From assembly GCA_036557885.1 (NCBI GenBank), contig DATBGS010000129.1, positions 26,829 to 90,828 of the forward strand: a stretch of 64,000 nucleotides of DNA, in the 5' to 3' direction. The notes beneath the pieces are model-generated. The model saw only the letters and a program-made list of their open reading frames with translations, was not told the origin of the DNA and searched no databases. The translations under genes and the position numbers were made by a program. Below, one piece after another: positions 49,992 to 59,726 of this stretch. Origin of the DNA: DATBGS01 sp036557885. GTDB lineage: Bacteria; Chloroflexota; Ktedonobacteria; Ktedonobacterales; DATBGS01. Positions within the stretch are counted from its first letter, which is position 1; each line of letters opens with the position of its first letter.

Positions 49992-51389
49992 ATGCTAGGG
50001 ATTCTTGGTCTGGATCATCATTGGGCGCCCGCCGCCGTGCGTGAGCGGCTGGCGTTTTCTGGCCCCGCGCTGACCGAGGCGCTGGCGGAGCTAGGGCAGA
50101 GCGAGGCCATTTCAGAAGTGGTGCTGCTTTGCACGTGCAATCGAACAGAAGTGTATGTCGCTGGCCCTGCCTGGCCTGCGGCACGCCAGGCAGTGGAAGC
50201 GTTTCTGACCAGGCAGTACCTGGCCGGTGCGCCAGCGGTGCGGCTCAGCGTGGATGCCCGGAACGTGGACCCGGCGCAGGCATCGCTCGGCCAGTATTGC
50301 TACGCCTATGAAGGGCTGGAGGCGGCGCGGCATCTGTTTCAGGTGGCTGCCGGACTGCGTTCGATGCAGGTGGGCGAGTCGCAGATTCTTGGGCAGGTCA
50401 AAGATGCTTTTGTTACGGCCTCGCGCGCTGGAATGGTGGGCGAGGAATTGCATGGGTTGTTTATCGCCGCGCTCAAGCTAGGCAAGCGGGTGCGCAGCGA
50501 GACGGGCATTGCTCGCGCCGATGTCTCGATCAGTTCGGCGGCGGTGGCGCTAGCCCGCGACGCGCTTGGCGGGTTGCAGGGGCGCGCGGCGCTCTTGATT
50601 GGCGCGGGGCGCACCAGCGAGCTGTGCGCGCGGCAACTGCGGGCGGGGGGCGTGACGCGGCTGATTCTGGCAAACCGCACGCCCGAACATGCCCAGGCGC
50701 TGGCGCGTGAAGTGGGCGCGGAGCCGGTGGCGCTCAGCCAGGTGGGGCAGGTGATTGGGCAGGTGCAGTTAATTATCAGCGCGACGGCGGCTCCTCATCT
50801 TATTCTCTCGGCGGCAACAGTGGCGGAAGCCTGCAAGGGACGCCATAGCCCATTGGTCATTCTCGATCTGGCGCTTCCCCGCGATGTAGAGGAGATTGTT
50901 GGTCTGCTGCCTGCGGTCTGCCTTTATAACATTGACGCGCTGCATGGCTACGGCGAGGGGCTGGAGCGCACGGCTGACCTGGAGCGGGTGCGGGAGTTGA
51001 TGGAGGAGGCGATAGGCGAGCTGCATCGCTGGCAGCAGGTACGCAAGGTGGCCCCGGCGATTGCGGCGCTGCGGCGGCATGTGGATGCCTCGCAGGAGAC
51101 TGAACTGCGGCGGGCGCTGGGACATTTGGAGCACCTGCCTGAGCAGGAACGCGAGGTGGTGCGCCAGTTTGGGCAGCGTATGGTGGATAAGATGTTTCAT
51201 CATCTGGTGAGCCGGGTGCGCGACGTGGCGGCCAATGGGCCAACCGACGCGGTGCTGGACCTGCTGATGCAGCTTTTTGCGGTGCCTCCAGGGCAGAACG
51301 GGCGGGAACCAGAGCGAGAAGCCGAAGTCGAAGTCGAGGTCGAAGCCGTCTCAACAAAAGAGCGCGCGCCGGAACCGGGCGGGGAATAG
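49992..51389 (+). CDS. hemA: Glutamyl-tRNA reductase
   Basis: HemA reduces glutamyl-tRNA to glutamate-1-semialdehyde, the first step of tetrapyrrole synthesis. The 465-residue protein has the catalytic Cys in LLCTCNRTEVY, RSMQVGESQILGQVKDAFVT, ETGIARADVSISSAAVALA, the NADPH-binding ALLIGAGRTSELCARQL and LPRDVEEI. The C-terminal dimerisation helices are followed by an acidic EAEVEVEVEAV tail. The ribosome site (GGTTGAG) is weak. No further haem genes are adjacent. Confidence 0.95.
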   Translation: MLGILGLDHHWAPAAVRERLAFSGPALTEALAELGQSEAISEVVLLCTCNRTEVYVAGPAWPAARQAVEAFLTRQYLAGAPAVRLSVDARNVDPAQASLGQYCYAYEGLEAARHLFQVAAGLRSMQVGESQILGQVKDAFVTASRAGMVGEELHGLFIAALKLGKRVRSETGIARADVSISSAAVALARDALGGLQGRAALLIGAGRTSELCARQLRAGGVTRLILANRTPEHAQALAREVGAEPVALSQVGQVIGQVQLIISATAAPHLILSAATVAEACKGRHSPLVILDLALPRDVEEIVGLLPAVCLYNIDALHGYGEGLERTADLERVRELMEEAIGELHRWQQVRKVAPAIAALRRHVDASQETELRRALGHLEHLPEQEREVVRQFGQRMVDKMFHHLVSRVRDVAANGPTDAVLDLLMQLFAVPPGQNGREPEREAEVEVEVEAVSTKERAPEPGGE

Positions 51390-51443
51390 GTTGGTCCGAG
51401 CAGGCGCGGGAAACGGGGTAGGTGGGTTGAAGGCAGTGGTATC

Positions 51444-52670
51444 ATGGAGCGGATGTTGACATCCGTTCGCAAGTTTTTAACATCCCCCGGTGGCGTTCTC
51501 CTGGTGGCGCTCGGCCTGCGTGTGGTGGTGGCGATGCTCACCACCGGCGCGGCGTATGATATTGATTCCTATCACCTTCAGGCCGCCAGCGTCTTCCAGC
51601 ACCGCAATGTGTATCTGTTCACAGACCGCTATCCCTATCCGCCGGTCTGGGTGTGGGTCGTGGCGCTGGTGCAGTGGTTCGCCAATCTTACGGCCATTCC
51701 CTTTGTGTTTCTGGTGAAGGTGCCCGCCATTGCCGGGGACTGCCTGATTGTGGCGCTGCTTCAGCGCTATAAAAGCAACGCAGCCGCGCGTTTTTACGCG
51801 CTGAATCCCGTCTCGATCCTGATTACCGCCGGGCACGGACAATTTGATGGGCTGGTGTTCGCGCTGGTGGTGCTGGCGTGGGTCTGCTGGCAGGCTGAGG
51901 GCCGCGCGCGTGGCTATTGGGCGGCGCTGGCGCTGGGGGGAGCCATCGCGCTCAAGGGGTATCCGATCTTGTTTCTGCCCGCGCTGCTCATCCATATTTC
52001 CCCCAACAAACAGCGATACATTGCTGCCGGGCTGGCGCTGCTGCCGCTGGCGCTGGCGTTTCTGGTCTATGGGGCGCTGTTTGGGTTTGTGGGGGCGATG
52101 CTTACGCATGTCCTGGGGTACAGCAGTTCCCCCTATTTTGGGTGGTCGTTCCTTCCGGCGTTGGTGCTCAACAGCATCGAGCCGTCTACGGTGCCGCTGG
52201 TGCTGACGCCAGTGGGCTATGTGGCGCGGGCGGCGCTGGTGGCGTTTGCGTGTTATCTGCCCTGGCGCCATTCAGACTGGCCGGTGGAGCGGCTGTGGCT
52301 GGTGATGCTGCTGGCGTTTTACGCGCTGGCGCCGGGCGTTTCGGCGCAATATTTGCTCTGGGCGCTGCCATTTTTCGCGCTGGTTGACCTCACGTTGGGC
52401 TGGAGGTACACGGCTTTTTCGACGCTGGCGGCTGTTTTTTACTACTTCACCACCCTTAACCCCGGCGTGCTTCCCCTGGGGGCCTCGTTCGCGGCGCTCG
52501 CTCCGCAGTTGGTGTGGCTGGGGTGTTATGTGGCGGCCAATCTGGGCTGGTGGCTGGTGTGTACTCGTGTGTTTTTGCGTGTTTTGCGCTGGTCTGCGGT
52601 TCTGCCTCCCGCGCCCCAGTTGGCAAGCGTGCCATCCGGCGGTGGTGAAGACGATGAAGGGGTTGGATGA
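51444..52670 (+). CDS. GT-C type membrane glycosyltransferase (GT87/DUF2029-like)
   Basis: The 408-residue protein has about ten membrane helices. After the first helix comes AAYDIDSYHLQAASVFQHR, where the Asp pair suits the catalytic loop of GT-C enzymes, then RYPYPPVWVW, ALNPVSILITAGHGQFDGL and ALKGYPILFLPALL. Such enzymes use polyprenyl-phosphate sugars to build glycolipids or glycans on the outer face. It follows hemA by 54 bases. A bidirectional-looking terminator follows. Confidence 0.82.
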   Translation: MERMLTSVRKFLTSPGGVLLVALGLRVVVAMLTTGAAYDIDSYHLQAASVFQHRNVYLFTDRYPYPPVWVWVVALVQWFANLTAIPFVFLVKVPAIAGDCLIVALLQRYKSNAAARFYALNPVSILITAGHGQFDGLVFALVVLAWVCWQAEGRARGYWAALALGGAIALKGYPILFLPALLIHISPNKQRYIAAGLALLPLALAFLVYGALFGFVGAMLTHVLGYSSSPYFGWSFLPALVLNSIEPSTVPLVLTPVGYVARAALVAFACYLPWRHSDWPVERLWLVMLLAFYALAPGVSAQYLLWALPFFALVDLTLGWRYTAFSTLAAVFYYFTTLNPGVLPLGASFAALAPQLVWLGCYVAANLGWWLVCTRVFLRVLRWSAVLPPAPQLASVPSGGGEDDEGVG

Positions 52671-52730
52671 GGAAGGAAGGAGCCCCACCTCTCGCTTTGT
52701 TCTAGTACATCAGATGCCAGCAACAAGAGA

Positions 52731-52766
52731 AGAGGGCCAGCTTCGTATAAAGCTGGCCCTCTCCCT
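52731..52766. terminator. Bidirectional hairpin between convergent genes
   Basis: AGAGGGCCAGCTT and AAGCTGGCCCTCT form a perfect 13-base stem with a six-base loop, followed by a CCCTTT stretch. It lies between the glycosyltransferase and sedolisin genes. Confidence 0.8.
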
Positions 52767-52803
52767 TTGTGCGTGAGCCTGAGGCTCAGGCCGTCAGCAT
52801 AGA

Positions 52804-55800
52804 CTAGGGCTGGTAGCCGACGACATCACTGCCACCAGTCTTGCCACCGGTGAAGGTGAAGTACATCGGGCGCTCCGCCACAATCTTCACATTGGATTCC
52901 ACGATCATTGAGAACGACTGGCCTGGCATGACCGTGCTGGTATCCAGCGTGAACCGGCTGCTCGGCTTTACCTGGAAAACCATAACAGTAGCCGGACTCC
53001 CATTAGAAGGCAGGAAGGTCACTTGCACCGTCGCGGTGTTGGTCGGGTCGGGGTTCTCAATGGTCAAGAACTCGTTGAAGCCTGTGCCGGTGAAGCCTTC
53101 CGAGAAGAGGAACAAGTTGGAGGGCTGCGCCGCTCCCAGCACGTCCGTTGCCCCTGGGATGGTGCCCCGGAAGTCAAAGCTCATGAAGCGCTCAGCCAGG
53201 ATGGTCTGGTCAGCGTGCACATGGGCGCTGTTGTTGACGCCGCTGCCCAGTTGCGCGTTGGCATCCACGACCACCTGCGCCCCTGGTTGAATGACCACGT
53301 TGACCGTCTGGGTGCCGCTATCTCCTTTGAAGAAGACAACGCTGGCATTGGCTACGCTGCCCGTTGGGTTGGAGAGCAGATAGCGCTCGCTGAAGGCGCC
53401 TGTCCCGCTGAAGGTGAAGCCCTCAGCGAAATCCCAGTCCGTCAGCGGATTGATCACGCCAACCACATCGGCAGAGCCGGTGAAGTGGGTGATGCTGTCC
53501 ACCAGATACATGGGGCGCTCCACCAGCCCCGGCTCATCTAACGTCACCAACGCGCTGTAGACCCCAGCAGGCAATCCTTCGTTGTTGACCTTCACGGTGC
53601 CTCGGCTGTTGGCTGGCACCGTGTGCATGATGGTCGTGGAGGCGCCATTGCTCGCTGCGAAGTATTTGATGGTGACGGTCATGTCGCTGCTGTTCTGGTT
53701 GAGAATCGTCAGGAAGGTGTCATGCAGGCTGGAGGTATCCAGATAGCCAAAGTCAAAGCTGGTCCCAAGCTGCGTGGCTCCCAGCACATCGCTGCCACCG
53801 GGAATCGGGTGGCCGGAGATGCTGGTGTAGGTGAAGTAGATGGGTCGCTCCGCCACGATGGGTTGATCGGAGGTGACCACCACCGAAACGTTCTGATTGG
53901 GAACAATATCATTCACCCGGATGGTGCCACGCGAGTTGGCCGGGACAATGGTATTTTGCTGTACGGTTTGACCGGTGCCCAGGAAGTATTGCACCGTCAC
54001 CATTGCCTGGACCGGGTTGGGGTTGGCGAGCGTCAGGAACTCGACAAAGGAGCCACCCGTAAACCCTTCCGCAAAGTACCACGTCTTGGAGACGTTGGCA
54101 GCAACGATGGCAATGGGAAGAGCGAAGGGGTTAAAGACGCTGTTGGCATCCTTCACCGTCAGGCTCGTGGTAAAGGACTGCGGTGAATTCCCCAGGGTAA
54201 ACGTCAGCGTGAACTGCCCGCTGGTGTGCGCGGGAATGGCTCCGCTGGTCTGGTTCGAGGAAACCCAGGCTTGGAGGCCAGTCAGCGTCCAGTTATAGGT
54301 ATTCTCGCTGTTGTTCTGAATGGTGACGGTCTGGGGCGCCGGGTCCACACCGGGCGTCGTAATCTGATAGATGATGTTGGGGGTGAGCGCTGGAACGTCG
54401 CCCGAAATGTCCCGCGCCAGGTTCCAGGCATCCGGCGTGCCAATGCCGGTAGCCAGATCATAGCCAGCCGTTGCGGGATATTTGCCACCATTGACGCCCA
54501 CAAAGTCGTTGTTGCCAACAGTGATGTCGTGATAGGCAGTGAGCGCTTGCGGGGTGTTGAAGACTTGATAGAGCTGCGCGCTGGCGCTGCCCAGGGTTGG
54601 CTTGCCCTGGCTGGTCAGGTATTGGTTGATGTCGGTTGCCATGCCTGCCCACAGTGGAGCAGCGGCGCTTGTCCCGCCAACATCAATCCAGGTAAGGTTG
54701 TTGCTGGTGCAGATTGGCTCCGCTTTACAAAAGACTGAATAGCCAGTATTGGGGTCGGCATCTGCTGAGACATCGGGCACTTCGCGTTTGCCATTGGAGA
54801 ACGTATTGCTGACGCCAGGGCCGCTCTGGTAGCTCGGCTGCGCAAAGAAGGTGCTCAGCCCGCCGCCAGTAGCGCCAAACTGACCATCATTCCAGACCGT
54901 CTCGTTGACGCCACCAGCGGGGGCGGGAAGCGTTGTGCCACCCACGCCAACCACGAATGGATCAGAAGCGGGGAAATCTACCGCGAGAGAGGGGTCACTG
55001 ACAGGAAAGAAGCAGTCGGCGGAGCCTGCATCGCCAGAGGCCGCGAAAAACGCCTGGCCCTGCGCCGCGCCCTGAGCAAAGACGTTATCAAATGCCTGCA
55101 TTGCCGAGGTGCCAGTCAGTGATTCGCAAAGACCCCAACTATCGCTGACCACCTTGGCGATATTGTCTATAACGATCTGGTTAAAGGCGTCGAGGAAGCC
55201 CTGGAAGCCAGCCAGCCCATTCGGAGCGATGTAAATCCGTTGCGCGGCGCCCGGAGCAATGGCTGAAACGACCTCCATATCAAGCACAACCTCAATCGGG
55301 CCATCGGTTGCGCTTGGGGTGCCCGTTGCGCCATCGAGCAGCACGTTGGTGTATTTGGGCGTGCCAAGACCGTAAAAACTAAGATAGGCGTTGACATCAC
55401 TGGGGGTATAGCCATCCAATTCAACGATGCCTACCGTCTGGCTGGTGCCATTGGCAACACTCACCAGTGGGTTCATATCATACGCTGTGCGCAGCTCGCT
55501 CGGCGTATAGCCGCCTCCAGGTCCGAGGTTGGGCAGCACGCTCTGTTTTGGGGCGAGGGCGCCGATGCGGTGCGGCGTGGAAACGCTGTCCAGGCCGCCA
55601 ATGTTGAGAATTAGCCGGGCCAGCGAGGAGGGCACAGAGGGTTCGCTGGTTGGGGCATAGACGGCGTGCCCATTGAGGGAATAATTTGAGATATGGATAT
55701 TGAACGCTTGCTCAACAGCGGCCACCGTTCCGTCTGCGTTAATCGTCAGGTGGTTGGCCGCTACTGACTTCACCGTCAATCCCTGGCTGCTCAGGAACGA

Positions 55801-56151
55801 GACGACTGCATTCACGCTGGCCTGGGACGGCGCAAAGCGCGCGGTGAATTGTTGTGGAGTGATGTATTGATGGTAGAGAGGAGAATGTTTATCATTCTGG
55901 GCTTGAATCAGGGCTTGCAGCCCTGCCGGGTTAGCCAGCTTCAGGCTGATGGTCAGATGCAGCAGTTGCTGCCCATCGGTTGCGCCAGTGGGCGTTTTCC
56001 CCTGGAGGAATGGAATCATATGGCCCGGAATGGGGCTGTGTCCTTGTGGGTTCGCGCTGGCGCTTACTCCTCTTGAGACGAGAAAACCGACTGTCGTCAG
56101 GAGCGTGAACGTCACCAGGGCTGGAACCCAATACTTCTTAAATCGCTTCAT
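52804..56151 (-). CDS. Secreted kumamolisin-type (S53) protease with C-terminal repeats
   Basis: The 1115-residue protein has a signal peptide (about 1-31), a pro-kumamolisin activation domain (50-185), and a sedolisin catalytic domain with E287 and D291 in GPIEVVLDMEVV, D337 in VVSDSWGLCE, S495 in VGGTSAAAPLW and a calcium site in HDITVGNND. From about 685 to the end four related beta-rich repeats begin with YFAEGFTGGSFVEFLTLANP, FDFGYLDTSSLHDTFLTIL, DFAEGFTFSGTGAFSERYLL and FLFSEGFTGTGFNEFLTIE. Sedolisins are acid-active endopeptidases. The repeats may bind a surface or substrate. Confidence 0.93.
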   Translation of the reverse strand: MKRFKKYWVPALVTFTLLTTVGFLVSRGVSASANPQGHSPIPGHMIPFLQGKTPTGATDGQQLLHLTISLKLANPAGLQALIQAQNDKHSPLYHQYITPQQFTARFAPSQASVNAVVSFLSSQGLTVKSVAANHLTINADGTVAAVEQAFNIHISNYSLNGHAVYAPTSEPSVPSSLARLILNIGGLDSVSTPHRIGALAPKQSVLPNLGPGGGYTPSELRTAYDMNPLVSVANGTSQTVGIVELDGYTPSDVNAYLSFYGLGTPKYTNVLLDGATGTPSATDGPIEVVLDMEVVSAIAPGAAQRIYIAPNGLAGFQGFLDAFNQIVIDNIAKVVSDSWGLCESLTGTSAMQAFDNVFAQGAAQGQAFFAASGDAGSADCFFPVSDPSLAVDFPASDPFVVGVGGTTLPAPAGGVNETVWNDGQFGATGGGLSTFFAQPSYQSGPGVSNTFSNGKREVPDVSADADPNTGYSVFCKAEPICTSNNLTWIDVGGTSAAAPLWAGMATDINQYLTSQGKPTLGSASAQLYQVFNTPQALTAYHDITVGNNDFVGVNGGKYPATAGYDLATGIGTPDAWNLARDISGDVPALTPNIIYQITTPGVDPAPQTVTIQNNSENTYNWTLTGLQAWVSSNQTSGAIPAHTSGQFTLTFTLGNSPQSFTTSLTVKDANSVFNPFALPIAIVAANVSKTWYFAEGFTGGSFVEFLTLANPNPVQAMVTVQYFLGTGQTVQQNTIVPANSRGTIRVNDIVPNQNVSVVVTSDQPIVAERPIYFTYTSISGHPIPGGSDVLGATQLGTSFDFGYLDTSSLHDTFLTILNQNSSDMTVTIKYFAASNGASTTIMHTVPANSRGTVKVNNEGLPAGVYSALVTLDEPGLVERPMYLVDSITHFTGSADVVGVINPLTDWDFAEGFTFSGTGAFSERYLLSNPTGSVANASVVFFKGDSGTQTVNVVIQPGAQVVVDANAQLGSGVNNSAHVHADQTILAERFMSFDFRGTIPGATDVLGAAQPSNLFLFSEGFTGTGFNEFLTIENPDPTNTATVQVTFLPSNGSPATVMVFQVKPSSRFTLDTSTVMPGQSFSMIVESNVKIVAERPMYFTFTGGKTGGSDVVGYQP

Positions 56152-56670
56152 GCAAACCTACCCCTTCACAAAGAATTGGGCAAAATGAAAGTTGCTATGG
56201 ATGAAATGATGTGGGCGCTTCCCAGAGATACAGTGAAAGGCGCTCAGTTACCAAAACACCTCCTTTGCTGTCATCAGGTACACACTGATGACCTTGAGTA
56301 AGGAAAGTAGACTGGAACATGCCAGCACGACTGCTCCTCACGTAATACTAGTGCCCTGGCTTGCTTCTGTAAACTGACAGGTACTTTTAGGGGATATGCG
56401 GCCAGACAGCAGCAGAGGAGGTGGCAAGAGAGCGTTATCTGAGTATCGAAGACCATACTGCCTGATGCAAAATGGCCTCACAGGGCGATTTATGATACCA
56501 GGATAGAGCGGGAGGCACGCGGTAATCTTTCAAATTCGTGCAAATTTTAGTAAAAATCTGCCCAAATCTTAGTGAGCCAGGAGCCTTTGGCGTCGTGCAG
56601 GGCAGCCAGTGAGAGGCGGTTGCCCTCCCCTTCAACTCCTGGAGATGATTCACACTTTAAAACTCTAGCG
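56152..56670. other. Spacer between the sedolisin and STAND genes
   Basis: About 520 bases, more A/T-rich than the genes around it. Short frames have no ribosome site or protein character. A near-direct repeat (CAAATTTTAGT and CAAATCTTAGT) occurs close to 56539 and 56565. I see no RNA gene, and the promoter of the sedolisin gene should lie in the left part. Confidence 0.4.
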
Positions 56671-59523
56671 TCATCTGACGTCATCATGCGTCAGAGCGCG
56701 GCTGACCAGCGCAATTCCACGCCAGAGGCGAGTGGTGGAGGTGCGATCAGCACGACATCCAAGAGATTTCAACATTCCGGCAAAAGCGCGACGTGAAAGG
56801 GGATAGCGCTCGAGATGTTCTTTGTTCCAGCAGAGATATGCCTCCCAGAGGTCGCTGGCCCGGCTCCAGGCCTGAGGCTGCAGTTCACAGCAGCGTTCGA
56901 GAAATTGGTTGAGTGAGGGAAGATCATTGTATGCTACAGCTGGTCCCGTTTCTGGCGAGAGCAACCGGGCTTCAAGGTGATGATGCGGATGTTCTCGGGT
57001 TTGATGTATACGCTTTTGGAGCTTACGCTCAGTGCTCTGTTTGCCATTTCTGGCCCTTTCCTGCAATGCCTGATACTCGCGACGGATTTTCATTGCGCTC
57101 CGGGGGAGGAATCCAGGTTGCTGCCCACTTCGTGCCAGAGCTCGCTGGTAGAGAGTTTCCGCAAGACTCTCGTTCCCCCGGAGTTGAGACAGTGCCGCTA
57201 GCCCGACGAGCGTGGTAACGGTGTCTGGATGAGTCTCACCCAGGTGCTGTTCACGCATGTGCAAAGCACGCTGATAGAGCGCTTCTGCTTCCACATACTG
57301 TTCACGTTTCACGTACAAGTCCGCCAGCCCATTGAGTGCAGACGCTTGATGGGGGTGAGTTGCCGCTTCCCAGATTTGGAGCGCACGCCTATAAAGGGGT
57401 TCGGCTTCTCCAAGTTTGCCCTGGTCTTTGCAGAGATTGGCATACCCCAGCAGAGAGTGCGCCAACGTCGGATGATCTTTTCCCACCGCGCGTTCTAATA
57501 CTGGCAGGAAGCGGCTATAAAGTGCTTCAGCTTGCGTCAGCTTGCCCTGTTCGTGGAAGAGCATGGCCAGGTTTGAGCACGTCGCGAGGGTGCGTGGATG
57601 GTCTGTACCCAGCTGCTGTTCCTTGATCCGCAAAGAACGAGTATACAACGACTCCGCTTGCTCGTACTTGCCCATCCGTCGATAAAGTAACGCCAGGTTG
57701 TTCAGGAGCATTCCGGTGTCTGGGTGCATCTCGCCACATTCCTGCTCATACACCTTCAATGCTCGCAGATATAAGGGTTCGGCCTCTCTATACTTGCCCT
57801 GATCGCAGTAGAGAATCGCCAGATTGTCGAGGATTTCTGCCACCAGTCGATGGTCTGGCCCCAGGGAGCGCTCTGCATAGGACAGCAACTGCTCCACCAC
57901 TGCTTCGGCCTGGGCAAAGGCTCCCTGCTTCCAGAGTAGTTCTGCCTGCTTAAGCAGCCTTGCAATAAAGACGGTGGGCTGATGGTTGTCTTGCTGCTGT
58001 TCCAGCGCCACCGCCTGCTTCAGCAGTGGCTCAGCCTCCTGGTAGCGCCCACGCTCCAGCAGATAACTTCCCGCTTTATAGAGCACCTCCCCAGCTTCGG
58101 GAAGCACGCCTCCTGTTCTCGCTTCCAGGGACGCACACGCGAGGGCATGGGGAAGATAACGCTCGCACCGGTCCCAGACCGATACTTCTGGATCAGGAAA
58201 CATAGCGTTGACCAAACGAACGGCGCGCTCACTCCACTGCCGCCTCTCGGTTGGTTCTAGCTGGTCCTGAAGTACCGCCTGCACCAGTCGGTGGATCGAG
58301 AGCGTTTGCGACTCCGTGTGTCGGTTGACCAGTGAGGCGGTGCGTAGGGCTGCAAGCTCCAGATCGAACTGGAAGGAATCGGTGTATTCCTCACCTGTCC
58401 CCGCTCCTGGAGGCAGGGCGCTGGCGTGCAAGAGTTCTTCAGGGATGTTTTCTGGGTGCAGGAAGGCACACAAACGCAAGAGGTCTGCTGCCGTTGGATG
58501 CAGGTGCCCCACATGGTCTACCGCTAGCTGCAGGGTAGTGACTACCGAGGCAGGATGTGCCCCTCCATGCAGGCCACGATAGGCGAGTACCTGCTTGCGC
58601 TGCGCGTGGTAACGCCGGACATACTCCGCGATTCCACAGCCCGTTTCGTCGAGATACGCTCCAGCCTGATCCAGTGCTAAAGGCAATCCTTCCAGCAAGT
58701 TTGCTAACACCTCCGCAGCTTCGACCTCTCCCCCAGCCCCTCGCGTGTCGGGATGATGTGCGCGTCTGAAGACCAGCATGACTCCTTCATCGTTCGTCAG
58801 AGGTGGAACTTCCACCATCTCGGCCAGCGTCCCCAGGGTTTGATGCCTGGTTGTAAACAGCAGTGCCCCCTGACGTGTGGCAGGCAGCACCCCCTGGAGA
58901 AGGTCGAGGTCTTCCACATTATCGGCGATCATCAGCCACCCGGTATGGCTGGCCAGCCAGCGCTGCACAGCCGCTACTATCTTAGCCTGCTCGATGGACT
59001 GGCGCTCGGGAAGCTGGAGCTCTTCCGCAATACGCTGCACACTTCCCATCAGACTTTCCAGAGTTTCTGCTGCCAGCCAGAACACACCTGAAAACTCCAG
59101 GGCATCTCGATAGGCGTACTCAAGGGCCAACTGCGTTTTCCCGATGCCCCCAAGTCCTGAGAGGGCAATGGCCTGCCGGAGCGGTTCGGTTGCTGACGGT
59201 GTCAGGTGGGAATGCAGACGAGAGAGGAGCACTTTGCGTCCAGTGAAGCACGGATTGCGCGGGAGCGGCACACTCCAGTGGGGTGATACAGCCGTCAGGC
59301 TGGCTTCGAGCAACAGTCGGGCTTCTTGCTCGGTGAGCCGCAACTGCCGGGCCAGTTCCAGCACCATCCCTCGCGTTTCCGGCAACACCTCGCCGCGTTC
59401 CCAACGACTAATGGTATTGCGGTGCGCGCCTACCGCGTTCGCTAAGGCCGTTTGTGTCAGATTGCAGCGAGTACGCCAGGAGCTGAGCAATTCTCCAAAG
59501 GGAGCGGAACTCTGCCGAATCAT
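56671..59523 (-). CDS. XRE/NB-ARC/TPR STAND protein with phage-primase-like C-terminal domain
   Basis: The 950-residue protein has an XRE helix-turn-helix at 8-70 (NLTQTALANAVGAHRNTISR), an NB-ARC ATPase with P-loop GLGGIGKTQLA at 123-133, Walker B WLMIADNVED and GLPLALDQAGAYL, then about eight TPR units of the kinesin-light-chain type (DNLAILYCDQGKYREAEPLY). The last 85 residues read LNQFLERCCELQP, RASDLWEAYLCWN, YPLSRRAFAGMLKSLG and TRLWRGIAL, which matches the C-terminal winged-helix domain of phage and plasmid D5/P4-type primases. It thus may bind DNA at both ends and switch by ATP. STAND proteins act in regulation and antiviral defence. Confidence 0.88.
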   Translation of the reverse strand: MIRQSSAPFGELLSSWRTRCNLTQTALANAVGAHRNTISRWERGEVLPETRGMVLELARQLRLTEQEARLLLEASLTAVSPHWSVPLPRNPCFTGRKVLLSRLHSHLTPSATEPLRQAIALSGLGGIGKTQLALEYAYRDALEFSGVFWLAAETLESLMGSVQRIAEELQLPERQSIEQAKIVAAVQRWLASHTGWLMIADNVEDLDLLQGVLPATRQGALLFTTRHQTLGTLAEMVEVPPLTNDEGVMLVFRRAHHPDTRGAGGEVEAAEVLANLLEGLPLALDQAGAYLDETGCGIAEYVRRYHAQRKQVLAYRGLHGGAHPASVVTTLQLAVDHVGHLHPTAADLLRLCAFLHPENIPEELLHASALPPGAGTGEEYTDSFQFDLELAALRTASLVNRHTESQTLSIHRLVQAVLQDQLEPTERRQWSERAVRLVNAMFPDPEVSVWDRCERYLPHALACASLEARTGGVLPEAGEVLYKAGSYLLERGRYQEAEPLLKQAVALEQQQDNHQPTVFIARLLKQAELLWKQGAFAQAEAVVEQLLSYAERSLGPDHRLVAEILDNLAILYCDQGKYREAEPLYLRALKVYEQECGEMHPDTGMLLNNLALLYRRMGKYEQAESLYTRSLRIKEQQLGTDHPRTLATCSNLAMLFHEQGKLTQAEALYSRFLPVLERAVGKDHPTLAHSLLGYANLCKDQGKLGEAEPLYRRALQIWEAATHPHQASALNGLADLYVKREQYVEAEALYQRALHMREQHLGETHPDTVTTLVGLAALSQLRGNESLAETLYQRALARSGQQPGFLPRSAMKIRREYQALQERARNGKQSTERKLQKRIHQTREHPHHHLEARLLSPETGPAVAYNDLPSLNQFLERCCELQPQAWSRASDLWEAYLCWNKEHLERYPLSRRAFAGMLKSLGCRADRTSTTRLWRGIALVSRALTHDDVR

Positions 59524-59534
59524 TCAACTGCTCC

Positions 59535-59591
59535 TGTTCGTGAACAAGTGGTCCCATGACTGTCATGTATGCACCACCAGTTGGTGCATAC
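59535..59591. promoter_or_regulatory. Operator-like dyads upstream of the STAND gene
   Basis: A perfect 10-base dyad GTATGCACCA-N5-TGGTGCATAC lies at 59567-59591, and a smaller TGTTC-GT-GAACA at 59535-59546. Both stand within 70 bases of the STAND start and about 140-190 bases before the divergent secreted gene. They would suit self-regulation by the XRE domain or control of both genes. Confidence 0.6.
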
Positions 59592-59726
59592 CCCCAGCTA
59601 TACTACGAAAGAATGCTGAGTTTGTCGAGATGTATCCACAGGAACATCTCCCCTTTCTCCGGCGCCACCCGTGATCTGGAGAGGGCATCCCCTCTCATGT
59701 ACCTTCATAGCATCTAGGAGGTTTCT

